DNA from: JADJSS01 sp046329815
GTDB lineage: Bacteria; Bacteroidota; Bacteroidia; Chitinophagales; JADIYW01
DNA length: 64,000 bases
NCBI GenBank assembly: GCA_046329815.1
Contig: JAXLTY010000001.1
Location: 1,240,001-1,304,000, forward strand
Reading direction: 5' to 3'
Part shown: positions 35,080-43,906 of the stretch, one piece after another
Layout: every line of letters begins with the position of its first letter
How positions within the stretch are numbered: position 1 is the first letter of the stretch
Made by a program: the position numbers and the translations under genes
Notes under the pieces: generated by a model
Seen by the model: only the letters and a program-made list of their open reading frames with translations
The model's database searches: none
Told to the model about the DNA's origin: nothing

Positions 35080-35902
35080 TCGTATATTTTGGATTTATTG
35101 AAAACGGGTATTCTAAATTCTGTGCGATATTGATGCTTTGAAATTTTGCATCCATTTGAAATGTTTTGCCAGCACTTTTTATCGTTAACAAACGGTCTAA
35201 CGAAAACTGTTTGTTTAATGTAGTCTGATAGTTGGTGTAAGCAGACGTCAACGTTTGGTTTTGTTGCTTATCTGTCACAAAAATCGAACTTAAAAAACCA
35301 GATGGTTTATAGAAAACTATTGTAGTGAGAAAACGCGTTGCATCAGAACTCAACGTAATGTTATTTGGATTGTCTGCATATTTTGCTTTCGTTGCATCAA
35401 AAAACAACAACTGACCAAGCAGCAAATTTTCAATATCGGTAAAAGACAAATCAATCAATGCTTTTTGTTTGATGTATGACAAAGGTTTCAAAATATATCT
35501 GTCGTTAATTTTATCCATAATTTTGATGCTGTCCTTTGTAATTAAAACACGTGCTCCTTCGATGCCAATAATAGACATAGAAAGCCAGATTTTTTCGCCT
35601 TTTTTCCAACGAATGTTAGTTGTGAATGACTGATTTAAATCCGGTGATGACACTTTTGTTTTTAGTTTTGCAGTCAGCTCTTTAAACTCCAATTCATTTT
35701 TTTTCAACGCTGTTAATACTTGCTGCACATTCGGATTAACTGTTGGTGTTACCGGCGCAGGCGTTACCGGCGTTGTGGTTTGTGTAGTGGTTGAGTCTGA
35801 TTTCTTTACTTTTTTGGTATGATGACACGCGCATATTATTACTACAGAAAACAGTATTGCAAATTTCGCTCGTGATTGTATAAAGTATTTGTTATATAGC
35901 AT
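35069..35902 (-). CDS. DUF4292 lipoprotein
   Basis: A 277-residue lipoprotein (lipobox VVIICAC, then HHTKKVKK), with a Thr/Pro-rich tether at about residues 35-60, then the DUF4292 domain (ELTAKLKTKVSSPDLNQSF, IWLSMSIIGIEGARVLITKDSIKIM). The domain resembles the LolA/LolB fold and is likely a periplasmic lipid- or lipoprotein-handling beta half-barrel; that is inference. It overlaps the EnvC-like gene by 11 bp. The order TPR, DUF4292, EnvC-like is a recurring Bacteroidota neighbourhood. Confidence 0.87.
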   Translation of the reverse strand: MLYNKYFIQSRAKFAILFSVVIICACHHTKKVKKSDSTTTQTTTPVTPAPVTPTVNPNVQQVLTALKKNELEFKELTAKLKTKVSSPDLNQSFTTNIRWKKGEKIWLSMSIIGIEGARVLITKDSIKIMDKINDRYILKPLSYIKQKALIDLSFTDIENLLLGQLLFFDATKAKYADNPNNITLSSDATRFLTTIVFYKPSGFLSSIFVTDKQQNQTLTSAYTNYQTTLNKQFSLDRLLTIKSAGKTFQMDAKFQSINIAQNLEYPFSINPKYTIEK

Positions 35903-35928
35903 TCGTCTTAATTTTTAAATTAACGGCG

Positions 35929-35936
35929 CAAAGATA
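35929..35936 (-). promoter_or_regulatory. Promoter -7 element of the DUF4292-envC-lptC unit
   Basis: TATCTTTG on the minus strand, a perfect TAnnTTTG, 27 bp before the DUF4292 ATG. No TTG was found at the expected distance. Confidence 0.45.
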
Positions 35937-36019
35937 AATAAAGTATGTGAAGAAGAATTTGTTTGGATAATTAATGTTATAAGATGTTTCGTTCCTAAGC
36001 ATGACCATTTACAAAGTTG

Positions 36020-36097
36020 CTTTTGTCATTCTGAACGCAGAGAAGAATCTGTATCATAGAAATAAAAAAGATGCTTCGTGCCTCAGCATGACAAAAG
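36020..36097. repeat. MITE/REP-like palindromic element
   Basis: A 78-bp element with 10-bp perfect terminal inverted repeats (CTTTTGTCAT / ATGACAAAAG). The inner arms, TCTGAACGCAGAGAAGAATCT and its partner beginning AGATGCTTCGTGCCTCAGC, also pair imperfectly. The GTCATTCTGA...GAAGAATCT core is a dispersed intergenic repeat that I recognise from Bacteroidota and other genomes. It sits in the 214-bp space between the DUF4292 promoter and the TPR stop. No transposase is nearby. Confidence 0.75.
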
Positions 36098-36116
36098 GAA
36101 ACATTGATAAGTGTGT

Positions 36117-37886
36117 TTACTCTATCTTTTTGTTTTTTATTCTGCTTTCAAGAATAGCTTTGTCACCGCCTTTTTCCAGTGCGCGTTTCCATTGCGCCAC
36201 CGCATCTTCCACTTTTCCTGTTTTGAATAAAATATCGCCGTAGTGTTGCAGTAATTCCGGTCGTTCGCGTGCATCCGGTAATTGCATTGCCTGTTCCATC
36301 CATTCTAATGCTTCAGAATAATTTTTCATTTTGTACATAATCCAAGCGTATGTATCAATAAATGCAGAATTATTATCCACCAGTAAATTGGATTTTTTGC
36401 TCATTTTTTCTGCTTTTTCCAGTTTATTATCGCGCTCAGAAAGATAATATGCATAATTATTTAAAACCGTTGCATTATTCGGATCGATTTCCAACGCTGC
36501 TTCGTAAGCGCTATCAGAACGTTCGTAATTTTTCAATTCAAAAGAAACGTCGCCTAAAGCAATCAGCATTTGCAATTTCAATTGCGGTGTGTATAAAGAA
36601 AGATCTGCATCTTTTTTTCGTTGCTTATCAAAACCATCTAATAAAATATCTGACGTTTCTTTGTATTCTTTTTTATTCTGATGCGCCAACGCGTTATAGA
36701 AATAACCAAACGGATCTTTTGGATTTTGAGCAATGCCTCTTTTAGTGTGACTAATCAAACTGTCGTAATCTTCAATTTCCAAATCCAGAATATACAACTG
36801 AATCCATACGGTAGAAGGAACATCGCCTAGTTGTGTTGCCTTTACATATTCTGTTTGCGCATCTTTTTTCTTTCCGATTGTATATAGAACATCCGCTTTC
36901 GCTGTTGTTGCTTTCATGTTATTTGGATGTGTCGCTTTAATCAAATCTGCCATTTTCAGCACTTCGTCTCGCATGGTGGTGTCTTTTGCCAGTTTTTCGA
37001 TGTATGGAATAAAAGTCAGAATTTTGGAATCGATGTCAATATTTTTATTGCCGAAAACCTGGTTGATGTATTCCGTGTGTTTAGCTTCATCGCCTTTTTT
37101 TCTGTATGCTTCAGCCAATGCCAGCAATGCATCTGCATTATTCGGATCCTTGTCTAATATTTTATTGTAAACGCCAATTGCTTTATCAAACTGTTTATTC
37201 GCTTCGTAAATTTCACCAACCAATGCTTGATATTTGGTTTCTTCCGGATATAATTTCACTAATTTTTCTACGTCTTTTATTGCATCATCAATTTTACCTA
37301 ATTTGATAAATAATGGTTGTTTCTGAAAGATCAATTCTTCGCTGACACTTGTTTTTTGCTCTACCAAATTATAGACATCGATTGCTTCTTTAAACTTATT
37401 GGCTCTTGACAGCATGTATGCCCAATCGTAATAATAATCATATTCTTTTGGTTTTAGTTTTACCAATGCTTCATACGTTTTTGCAGCACCTTCAAAATCA
37501 TTTTTTTCTGCTTTTGCTTCCGCTAAATATTGATAGTAATATTCATTATCTGGATTTATTTTTATTGCTGCATTCGCATATTCAATAGCTTTATCCATGT
37601 TGCCTGCTTCATAAGCAATCTTAGACAACTCGTAATAGCTTGCATCGTTATTTTTATCGCGTTTTATAACTGTATTGAATTTAGTAACCGCTTCCTGGTT
37701 ATTGCCCAATAAATATGCCTGCATTGCTTCGATAAACAATGCCTGTGTTTCCAAATCTTCTTTGGTAATGGTAGAAGTTGTTCCATTTTTATCTTTCTTT
37801 TTCTTTTTGGCAAATGTTGTGTTTATTGCCAATAAAGAAACAAAAGCAATTACAATAATTCGGATAAGTACGGTTTTATTTCTCAA
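36117..37886 (-). CDS. Tetratricopeptide-repeat protein, exported
   Basis: A 589-residue protein with a signal peptide (LIRIIVIAFVSLLAINTTFA) followed by a Lys-rich stretch, then about 12 TPR units filling most of the length (e.g. AYLLGNNQEAVTKFNTVIKR, MDKAIEYANAAIKINPDN). It is probably periplasmic or outer-membrane associated and mediates protein contacts; no enzyme domain is present. The frame starts at TTG (37886) in the context GATTGAGAAATAA, the same 13 bases as at the EnvC-like start. It lies between dut and the DUF4292 gene. Confidence 0.88.
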   Translation of the reverse strand: MRNKTVLIRIIVIAFVSLLAINTTFAKKKKKDKNGTTSTITKEDLETQALFIEAMQAYLLGNNQEAVTKFNTVIKRDKNNDASYYELSKIAYEAGNMDKAIEYANAAIKINPDNEYYYQYLAEAKAEKNDFEGAAKTYEALVKLKPKEYDYYYDWAYMLSRANKFKEAIDVYNLVEQKTSVSEELIFQKQPLFIKLGKIDDAIKDVEKLVKLYPEETKYQALVGEIYEANKQFDKAIGVYNKILDKDPNNADALLALAEAYRKKGDEAKHTEYINQVFGNKNIDIDSKILTFIPYIEKLAKDTTMRDEVLKMADLIKATHPNNMKATTAKADVLYTIGKKKDAQTEYVKATQLGDVPSTVWIQLYILDLEIEDYDSLISHTKRGIAQNPKDPFGYFYNALAHQNKKEYKETSDILLDGFDKQRKKDADLSLYTPQLKLQMLIALGDVSFELKNYERSDSAYEAALEIDPNNATVLNNYAYYLSERDNKLEKAEKMSKKSNLLVDNNSAFIDTYAWIMYKMKNYSEALEWMEQAMQLPDARERPELLQHYGDILFKTGKVEDAVAQWKRALEKGGDKAILESRIKNKKIE

Positions 37887-37991
37887 TCTGGTTTGTATTG
37901 TGTGACGAAGAATAGTGCAAGAATTGTTCCTGCATTATACAAAATAACATTTTTACGATAAATTTGATAAAGGTGCTGCTGCAAATTAACA

Positions 37992-38426
37992 TTATTTCAC
38001 ACCTGTATGGCCAAAACCACCTTCGCCGCGTTCTGTTTCGTTCAATTCATCTACTTCTTTCAATACTACTTTTTCGTATTTTGAAATAATCATTTGAGCG
38101 ATGCGTTCGCCGGTGTTGATAATGGTTGTCTCGTTAGAAAGATTAATCATGATCACTTTAATTTCACCACGATAGTCTGAATCGATCGTTCCCGGTGAAT
38201 TCAAAACCGTTACGCCTTTTTTCAACGCCAAACCACTGCGTGGCCTAACTTGTGCTTCGTAACCGTCCGGTAATTCTATGAATAAACCTGTCGGAATTAA
38301 AGCGCGTTGCAATGGTTTCAACATCACCGGTTCTGTCAACTGTGCACGCAAATCCATTCCTGCCGAACCACTCGTCTCATAAACCGGAAGTGGATTATCT
38401 GAGGTGTTTACTATTTTAAGTTTCAT
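37992..38426 (-). CDS. dut: dUTP diphosphatase
   Basis: The trimeric dUTPase hydrolyses dUTP to dUMP. All five family motifs are visible: SAGMDLRA, RPRSGLALKKG, NSPGTIDSDYRGEIKV, GERIAQMI and RGEGGFGHTG. Starting at the ATG at 38426 (MKLKIVNTSDNPLPVYE) it has 144 residues, the normal length; the frame is open to a TTG at 38459. It lies between the flippase and the TPR gene in a conserved Bacteroidota cluster and has a predicted promoter of its own. Confidence 0.97.
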   Translation of the reverse strand: MKLKIVNTSDNPLPVYETSGSAGMDLRAQLTEPVMLKPLQRALIPTGLFIELPDGYEAQVRPRSGLALKKGVTVLNSPGTIDSDYRGEIKVIMINLSNETTIINTGERIAQMIISKYEKVVLKEVDELNETERGEGGFGHTGVK

Positions 38427-38493
38427 TTTTTCTTGTTTAGCTTTTCCGTTCAAATACAATGTGTAATGAGCTCTGTCAATAACTCATTATCGA

Positions 38494-38520
38494 CAAATAT
38501 AAGCAGATTTTTTAGTACAA
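38494..38520 (-). promoter_or_regulatory. Promoter of dut
   Basis: On the minus strand, TTG (complement of 38518-38520), 16 bp, then a perfect TATATTTG (38494-38501). The leader to the ATG at 38426 is about 60 nt and contains the inverted repeat TAATGAG / CTCATTA (38464-38470, 38483-38489). Confidence 0.5.
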
Positions 38521-38522
38521 TC

Positions 38523-39968
38523 TTATTTTTTCTTTTCTAAAAAGTAGGCAGTTGTGACATAAATCAGCATGAAGAAAATTGCTAAAAACGAAACAAGAAT
38601 CAGTGAAAACTGCATTGGCAAAATCACATACTGCATTATTAAATACAAACCAATTGCTGCAAATAAATAAAACAAAATGCGTTTATAATCGTATGGAATC
38701 GGATAATATTTTTGTTCGGTAATGTAACCAATAATCAACATGACCGCATAACAAGCCAATGTTGCCCATGCGCCGCCAAAGTATCCGATCTGCGGTACTA
38801 AAATAATATTCATCACAACAGTAATAATGGCTCCAATAATAGAAATAACAGCACCGATATATGTTTTGTCTGTTATCTTATACCACGTAGAAATATTGAA
38901 ATAGATACCTAAACAAATATTCGCCATCAACAATATTGGAACGATGCCAACACCAACAAAATAAGTAGCTGAGCTTGGTGCATACTTAGAAAATCCAAAC
39001 TGAATTAATGGCATAAATAAAGTAATCAACAGAAAAAGACAGCACACACAAATGGTATAAAATTTCATCGTGTTTGCCAGCATTTGTTTGTTATCGGCTT
39101 TGTCTGCATTCTTAAAAAATAAAGGTTCTGCTGCGAATCGGTATGCCTGTAAAAACATGGAAATAATCATCGCGAATTTATAATTGAAGCCATAAATTCC
39201 AAGCTGGATTTTATTTTCTAATTCATTGCCTGGTAACAAGCGTGTCATGATAATTCTGTCTAGCACTTCGTTGATCATGCCGGCGAAACCAACCAGCATA
39301 ATTGGCATCGCATACCACAGCATTTTTTTATATAAAGAAAAATCGATGGAAAATTTAAGCTGTCGAAACTGAAGTAATAAGATTATGAAAGTCAGAACAC
39401 TTGCCACTAAATTGGCAATAAAAATATAAGAAACTTTAGTGACGCTAAAAGACATATTCAACTTTGGAAACACGATAAAAAATACCACATTAAAAACTAT
39501 AAAAAACAAGATGTTCAATATTTTCAAACCGGCGAAAACCATTGGCCTGCCTTGTTTTCTTAGTGATGCGAACGGAATAGCTGCCAATGTATCAAACGCC
39601 ATCATCCAGACAAATAACTGTAAATAAAAAGCCGGTTCTTTTACATAATCGGAAATTGATTTCTGAAACACGTAAGTGATCAGAATAAATAAAATCACTA
39701 CAAAAAAGATGGAATAAAAAGCGGTTGAAAAAGCGGTTTCTTTACTGTCTTCTTTATTTACAAACCGAAAATAGGCAGTTTCCATTCCGTGCGTCAGCAC
39801 TACTAAAATGAAACCTGCATATGCATAAAAATTGGTGTATGTGCCAAATTCTGCCGGTGTGATAAATTTTATGATTAAAAAGCCAAATAAAAAATTGATA
39901 ATGCGCGCCAAGATGCTGCTTACGCCATACGCTACGGTGTCGGTTGCTAATTTTTTAGTGATGCTCAA
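38523..39968 (-). CDS. Oligosaccharide flippase / lipid II flippase-like MOP protein
   Basis: A 481-residue polytopic protein of the MOP (Wzx/MATE-like) superfamily, with about 14 hydrophobic helices from DTVAYGVSSILARIINFLFG to YVTTAYFLEKKK. It likely flips a lipid-linked oligosaccharide across the inner membrane. The start is TTG at 39968 (MSITKKLATDT); no in-frame ATG or GTG exists between it and the upstream stop, and the N-terminus matches family starts. A 7-bp repeat array begins 3 bp before the start codon. It is the first gene of the dut-TPR cluster. Confidence 0.9.
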   Translation of the reverse strand: MSITKKLATDTVAYGVSSILARIINFLFGFLIIKFITPAEFGTYTNFYAYAGFILVVLTHGMETAYFRFVNKEDSKETAFSTAFYSIFFVVILFILITYVFQKSISDYVKEPAFYLQLFVWMMAFDTLAAIPFASLRKQGRPMVFAGLKILNILFFIVFNVVFFIVFPKLNMSFSVTKVSYIFIANLVASVLTFIILLLQFRQLKFSIDFSLYKKMLWYAMPIMLVGFAGMINEVLDRIIMTRLLPGNELENKIQLGIYGFNYKFAMIISMFLQAYRFAAEPLFFKNADKADNKQMLANTMKFYTICVCCLFLLITLFMPLIQFGFSKYAPSSATYFVGVGIVPILLMANICLGIYFNISTWYKITDKTYIGAVISIIGAIITVVMNIILVPQIGYFGGAWATLACYAVMLIIGYITEQKYYPIPYDYKRILFYLFAAIGLYLIMQYVILPMQFSLILVSFLAIFFMLIYVTTAYFLEKKK

Positions 39969-39970
39969 TT

Positions 39971-40012
39971 CGATGTACGATTTATGATTTACGATGTACG
40001 ATTACCTACATC
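39971..40012. repeat. 7-bp-period repeat abutting the flippase start
   Basis: Six heptamers: CGATGTA, CGATTTA, TGATTTA, CGATGTA, CGATTAC, CTACATC. It begins 3 bp upstream of the TTG start codon, so it lies where translation signals and the leader should be. Confidence 0.75.
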
Positions 40013-40084
40013 AAAATCTTGATACAAAATTCTATATTAAAAACTGCATCAACAAGTTTTTATACTCACTAAGCGTTAATAAAC

Positions 40085-40116
40085 AAAACGTCATCTTATA
40101 AAAAAGATGACGTTTT
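40085..40116 (-). terminator. Terminator of tRNA-Phe
   Basis: A 13-bp perfect stem (AAAACGTCATCTT / AAGATGACGTTTT) with a 6-nt loop lies 4 bp past the tRNA 3' end. The T-run reads on the minus strand. Confidence 0.9.
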
Positions 40117-40120
40117 TGTG

Positions 40121-40193
40121 TGGTATGGGCCGGGATCGAACCGGCGACACATGGATTTTCAGTCCATTGCTCTACCGACTGAGCTACCGTACC
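40121..40193 (-). tRNA. tRNA-Phe (GAA)
   Basis: A complete 73-nt cloverleaf: acceptor stem GGTACGG / CCATACC, D stem GCTC/GAGC, anticodon stem ATGGA/TCCAT with loop CTGAAAA (anticodon GAA), T stem GCCGG/CCGGC with loop TTCGATC, discriminator A. No CCA is encoded. The acceptor stem has one C-A mismatch at position 5-68; all other stem pairs are Watson-Crick. It has its own promoter and terminator and stands between two operons. Confidence 0.95.
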
Positions 40194-40206
40194 GAAATTC
40201 GAGTGG

Positions 40207-40236
40207 CAAAAATACATCTTTTTTGCTGAAAAACAA
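40207..40236 (-). promoter_or_regulatory. Promoter of tRNA-Phe
   Basis: On the minus strand, TTG (complement of 40234-40236), exactly 19 bp, then a perfect TATTTTTG (40207-40214). Transcription would start a few bases before the tRNA 5' end. Confidence 0.72.
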
Positions 40237-40254
40237 GCCAGATTGATATTTTAT

Positions 40255-41649
40255 CTAAAAATTCAGGTCTTTTGTCGTCCTATATGGCTTAGCTTCCAAC
40301 TTGAAATATGCATTATTGATATTTGTCGTATCATCTAACAGCCATGTTGCGCCTAAAAATTTGTTCGGATTATTATATTTATTTAAATCAAACTCAGGAT
40401 TGTTATTAATATAAATAGTTTGAGATTTTCCTTTTAACGAACTTAATAGTAGCGTTTCATAAGGTGTTGCCCAAGTTAAAGCCACTTTTTGCATATCTAC
40501 TTCATTTTCCTGCATGACTAATTTGCTGCAACCTTTTGCTGCAGCTTTATCCATCAATTCATAATAATATGCAATTCTGTCTGTGAATTGGTGTTCATTG
40601 TATAACTTAAACAAGCCCACCAAGCTTGCAGTAAAAATAACAGCAACAAAATATTTTGAATATTGTCTGAAGTAAAGATAAAATCCAATTGAAAATAAAA
40701 TCCAGCCAACTAAGTAAATCATTGATTGATAGCTATCCATATAAACCACCGATTCGCCGTTTGGCATAAAAGAATAAATCATCAAAAATAAAGCAAACAA
40801 TGCAAGTACTGTGATTCCGACAAAAACCCATCTTCTTTTAATCAGAAAGAAAACAATCAAGATGATTGAACTGATTTTTACTGCAATAAATGTTGTGTTG
40901 TATTGTTGTTTAAAGAAAAATGTAAACCAAGATTTATTAATAGTTGCCGGCAAAAAAATATCTTTTGAAACACCATTGAATTTTCCGGATTCATAACCAT
41001 CTGTCAGGAATTTTAATTTTATTAAAAACAAGATTCCTAAAGCGATAATTATTCCACACTTTATTTTTGAAAAACGGAACACGCAAAAAGAACCTAAAAT
41101 AATTCCGGTTATAATTAATAAGAAAGCATGTGTCGTTACTAATAAAATTAAATTGATTACTAAAAACAGATAAAGTAGTCTTGAGTTTTGTTCATTGTTT
41201 TCTAATCGTTCTGTTATTGCTAATAAAGTGCAAATCCAAACACCGCCAAATACCAATTCGCAACCTGTATAAAAAAAACCAAAATGCACGGTTGCCATGA
41301 TGTACGCAATGATGCACCAAGCAAACAATTGATTTTTAAAATAAAAACGAATGATGCAAAATGCAATAAAATATTGCAAAAAAACATTGAATGAATAGGC
41401 AATTAAAATTGTTTTTAATGATGCGCCAAGTTTTATCAATGGAACAACTAACCATTGTGTGGTTATCGAAGCATAGCGTAAATGTTCAACATTAAAATTT
41501 TTGGTTTCAATCATTTTAAATAATTGAAATGCATAGTCTGTCATGGTTGAGCGTTCTGCGTAAAAATGAAAACACAGATACGCATACCATATAAAAAGAA
41601 TTGAAAAGGCGATTTTTTCTAAAACAGGTATGGTTGCTTTTTGCTCCAT
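40255..41649 (-). CDS. Polytopic membrane protein, possible GT-C-like
   Basis: A 464-residue protein with about 11 hydrophobic helices (e.g. IAFSILFIWYAYLCFHFYA, CGIIIALGILFLI) and a soluble C-terminus of about 90 residues. No named family is recognised. An early loop, ERSTMTDYAFQLFKMIETKN, lies where GT-C glycosyltransferases hold acidic residues. The gene starts 1 bp after the upstream membrane-protein gene and ends the metZ-led run. A role in surface sugar assembly is inferred from the neighbours. Confidence 0.8.
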   Translation of the reverse strand: MEQKATIPVLEKIAFSILFIWYAYLCFHFYAERSTMTDYAFQLFKMIETKNFNVEHLRYASITTQWLVVPLIKLGASLKTILIAYSFNVFLQYFIAFCIIRFYFKNQLFAWCIIAYIMATVHFGFFYTGCELVFGGVWICTLLAITERLENNEQNSRLLYLFLVINLILLVTTHAFLLIITGIILGSFCVFRFSKIKCGIIIALGILFLIKLKFLTDGYESGKFNGVSKDIFLPATINKSWFTFFFKQQYNTTFIAVKISSIILIVFFLIKRRWVFVGITVLALFALFLMIYSFMPNGESVVYMDSYQSMIYLVGWILFSIGFYLYFRQYSKYFVAVIFTASLVGLFKLYNEHQFTDRIAYYYELMDKAAAKGCSKLVMQENEVDMQKVALTWATPYETLLLSSLKGKSQTIYINNNPEFDLNKYNNPNKFLGATWLLDDTTNINNAYFKLEAKPYRTTKDLNF

Positions 41650-41650
41650 T

Positions 41651-43906
41651 TTATTTTTTTACATTAAATCCATCAAAGAGTTTTACATCATCATCTAAAT
41701 AAAAATTATTTTTCATTAACATGCCGTTTTGTTGTTCCTGATATATATCGTTTGAAACTTCTCTCAACAAGAATTTTCCCGGAATGATGTCTTTTCCTTT
41801 TAAATTAAAATACAATATTCCGGTTGTATCTTTTACCTGAACATTAATTTTAGCGCGCACATAATTTTTATAAATATCTGTTGAATAACCAATGCCTTCT
41901 GCTTTGTAAGTAGTTGTATCTTTATACGTTCCTTTACATTCTATTATTGGAAAACTGGCATGAGCATCCGTTACTTTTAACCAAACAGAAAACTCCAGAT
42001 TTGTATTCGGTTTAAATTTTTCAGTAGAAACTGATAACAATGTAAATGTTTTATGCTTTCCCTTTTTTAATTGATATTTATAATCGTATTCATAAAATAA
42101 TTGATGCTGTGTGCTGTAAAATTCTGGTTTGTTGCTACTTCTGAATATGTTTTTTTTATTTTCCTGAAACCATTTTTTTGTCTCTTCGATTGAATCTTTA
42201 AATGCACTTACAGGCAATTCGTACATAGCAATTCTGTCATCTTCAATCAAGAACTTAGACTTACCCATAATTCTCCATTCATCTTCTATCGTTTGTTGTT
42301 TTTCAACGATTAACAATATTGGTTTGTCATTTAATTTCTCCAACAACGTTTTCTTTATCAAATCATTTGACATCAATTGTATCAATGATGCTGACTGACT
42401 GATGGATGTTCTGCTTAAAGCCGATTCAATAACAGGCAAGTGTAGATTATACGATGCACGCATGGCTGTAAACATACCGGCATCGGTTCTGATGTTTGTC
42501 CACTCTTCATTGCCGACATTGAAGAAAGGAAATGTCATAATAGCTTGAAATTCTGAAGATGATCGGTTAATTTTCTTCAATTGGTCTTTAAAATTTACTT
42601 CGATAAATTCTTTTTTTGCCAATTTGCCATATTGTAAAATTCCAATTGATGTTGTTTCGATCTGTTGTTTTGCTTCGAACATCCAGAATAATAAAATCAA
42701 TCCGATGAGTTGATATTTTACTGCCTTATAATCCTTGAACCTTTCTAAAAAATGATTTAAAATAATTGCAGCAGATATTGTAAACACAAAATAAAATGCC
42801 CAATTAAATCTACCTAAAGAGCGAAACTGCGCTAAAAATGGAACCACTTTTGTTAAACCACCGAGTCCTAAAGTAAAAGGTAAGCAAAATGAAAATGCCA
42901 AACACATCAAAGCGGCAAACACATATTTATGATAGCTTTTTTCAAAAACAGATTCGTTTATTATTTTGGAAATCCTGAAAATAAAATATTGCATTACGGT
43001 GAAAAGTGCAGCTAAACCAACAAAACCTCTGCCTTCGCCTTCCGTTAAATTATATTTAAAAAAGGTTTGAATTAAATTTCGTTCCGCTTCCAAATACGGT
43101 AAAAAAATACTTGACAAATAGCTTCTGTAATAATAGAAACCATAAGGATTTCTGTGCCTGTCGGTTACTGTATCTGTTAATTTTAAAACAATCTGAAAAA
43201 GCAGGATCGGCAAGATGGTTGCTGTAATCAATGACAGGTAATATTTCCATTTAGATTTGTCTTCATAAAAAAGATAAACAATCGTTGCAAAAATAAAAAG
43301 CGCACTGATTGCAAAATAATATAAATGTGTGATGCCGAAGGCAAAATTTACAAGTATAAAAAACGGAAATAATTTATTGTTCTTTTTGTCGATTACCTGA
43401 ATTAATAAGTACCATAAAATTGGGAAAAAGCAAACGTATGACAAACCATAATGGCCTTGCATTCTGGATACTTGCGGCGCAAGGCATGTTATTATAACAG
43501 ATACTAAACACGCCAGCCATGCAACAATTTTATAATGAATGCAAATCAGGTATAAAAAAATCGCACTGATAACTAATGATGTCAGCATGGCAATATTAAA
43601 TGTTGCAATTACAGCATTCTCACTGAATCCATTTTTTGCAAAAATACTTTTTAGTATTAAACTGAAAATAGGTTGATTATCTGTGAATACAATTTGTTCG
43701 CCATATGGATAATTCATCGCGGAAAAATGCATTCCACTATCAAATTTTAAATAATATAGCGCTGTGAAATAATTTTTTACACCATCACCACCGCAACCAA
43801 AAAAATAATCTGACGGCGCGTATAAAATTGGTTGAAAAAATAAATAAACAATAGTTGAAATCAGAATAACCGTAACGAATAGAAATATTTTTTCTGACTT
43901 AGTCAT
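41651..43906 (-). CDS. Large membrane protein, GT-C-like, with C-terminal soluble domain
   Basis: A 751-residue protein: about 12 membrane helices in the first 410 residues, then about 330 soluble residues. The first loop GCGGDGVKNYFTALYYLKF, with D and N residues right after helix 1, and NYPYGEQIVFTDNQP are like the acidic loop of GT-C glycosyltransferases. The C-terminal part looks beta-rich (FSVWLKVTDAHASFPIIECKG). It resembles large Bacteroidota proteins annotated only as hypothetical. It overlaps the GT2 gene by 8 bp, so they are probably translated together. Confidence 0.82.
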   Translation of the reverse strand: MTKSEKIFLFVTVILISTIVYLFFQPILYAPSDYFFGCGGDGVKNYFTALYYLKFDSGMHFSAMNYPYGEQIVFTDNQPIFSLILKSIFAKNGFSENAVIATFNIAMLTSLVISAIFLYLICIHYKIVAWLACLVSVIITCLAPQVSRMQGHYGLSYVCFFPILWYLLIQVIDKKNNKLFPFFILVNFAFGITHLYYFAISALFIFATIVYLFYEDKSKWKYYLSLITATILPILLFQIVLKLTDTVTDRHRNPYGFYYYRSYLSSIFLPYLEAERNLIQTFFKYNLTEGEGRGFVGLAALFTVMQYFIFRISKIINESVFEKSYHKYVFAALMCLAFSFCLPFTLGLGGLTKVVPFLAQFRSLGRFNWAFYFVFTISAAIILNHFLERFKDYKAVKYQLIGLILLFWMFEAKQQIETTSIGILQYGKLAKKEFIEVNFKDQLKKINRSSSEFQAIMTFPFFNVGNEEWTNIRTDAGMFTAMRASYNLHLPVIESALSRTSISQSASLIQLMSNDLIKKTLLEKLNDKPILLIVEKQQTIEDEWRIMGKSKFLIEDDRIAMYELPVSAFKDSIEETKKWFQENKKNIFRSSNKPEFYSTQHQLFYEYDYKYQLKKGKHKTFTLLSVSTEKFKPNTNLEFSVWLKVTDAHASFPIIECKGTYKDTTTYKAEGIGYSTDIYKNYVRAKINVQVKDTTGILYFNLKGKDIIPGKFLLREVSNDIYQEQQNGMLMKNNFYLDDDVKLFDGFNVKK

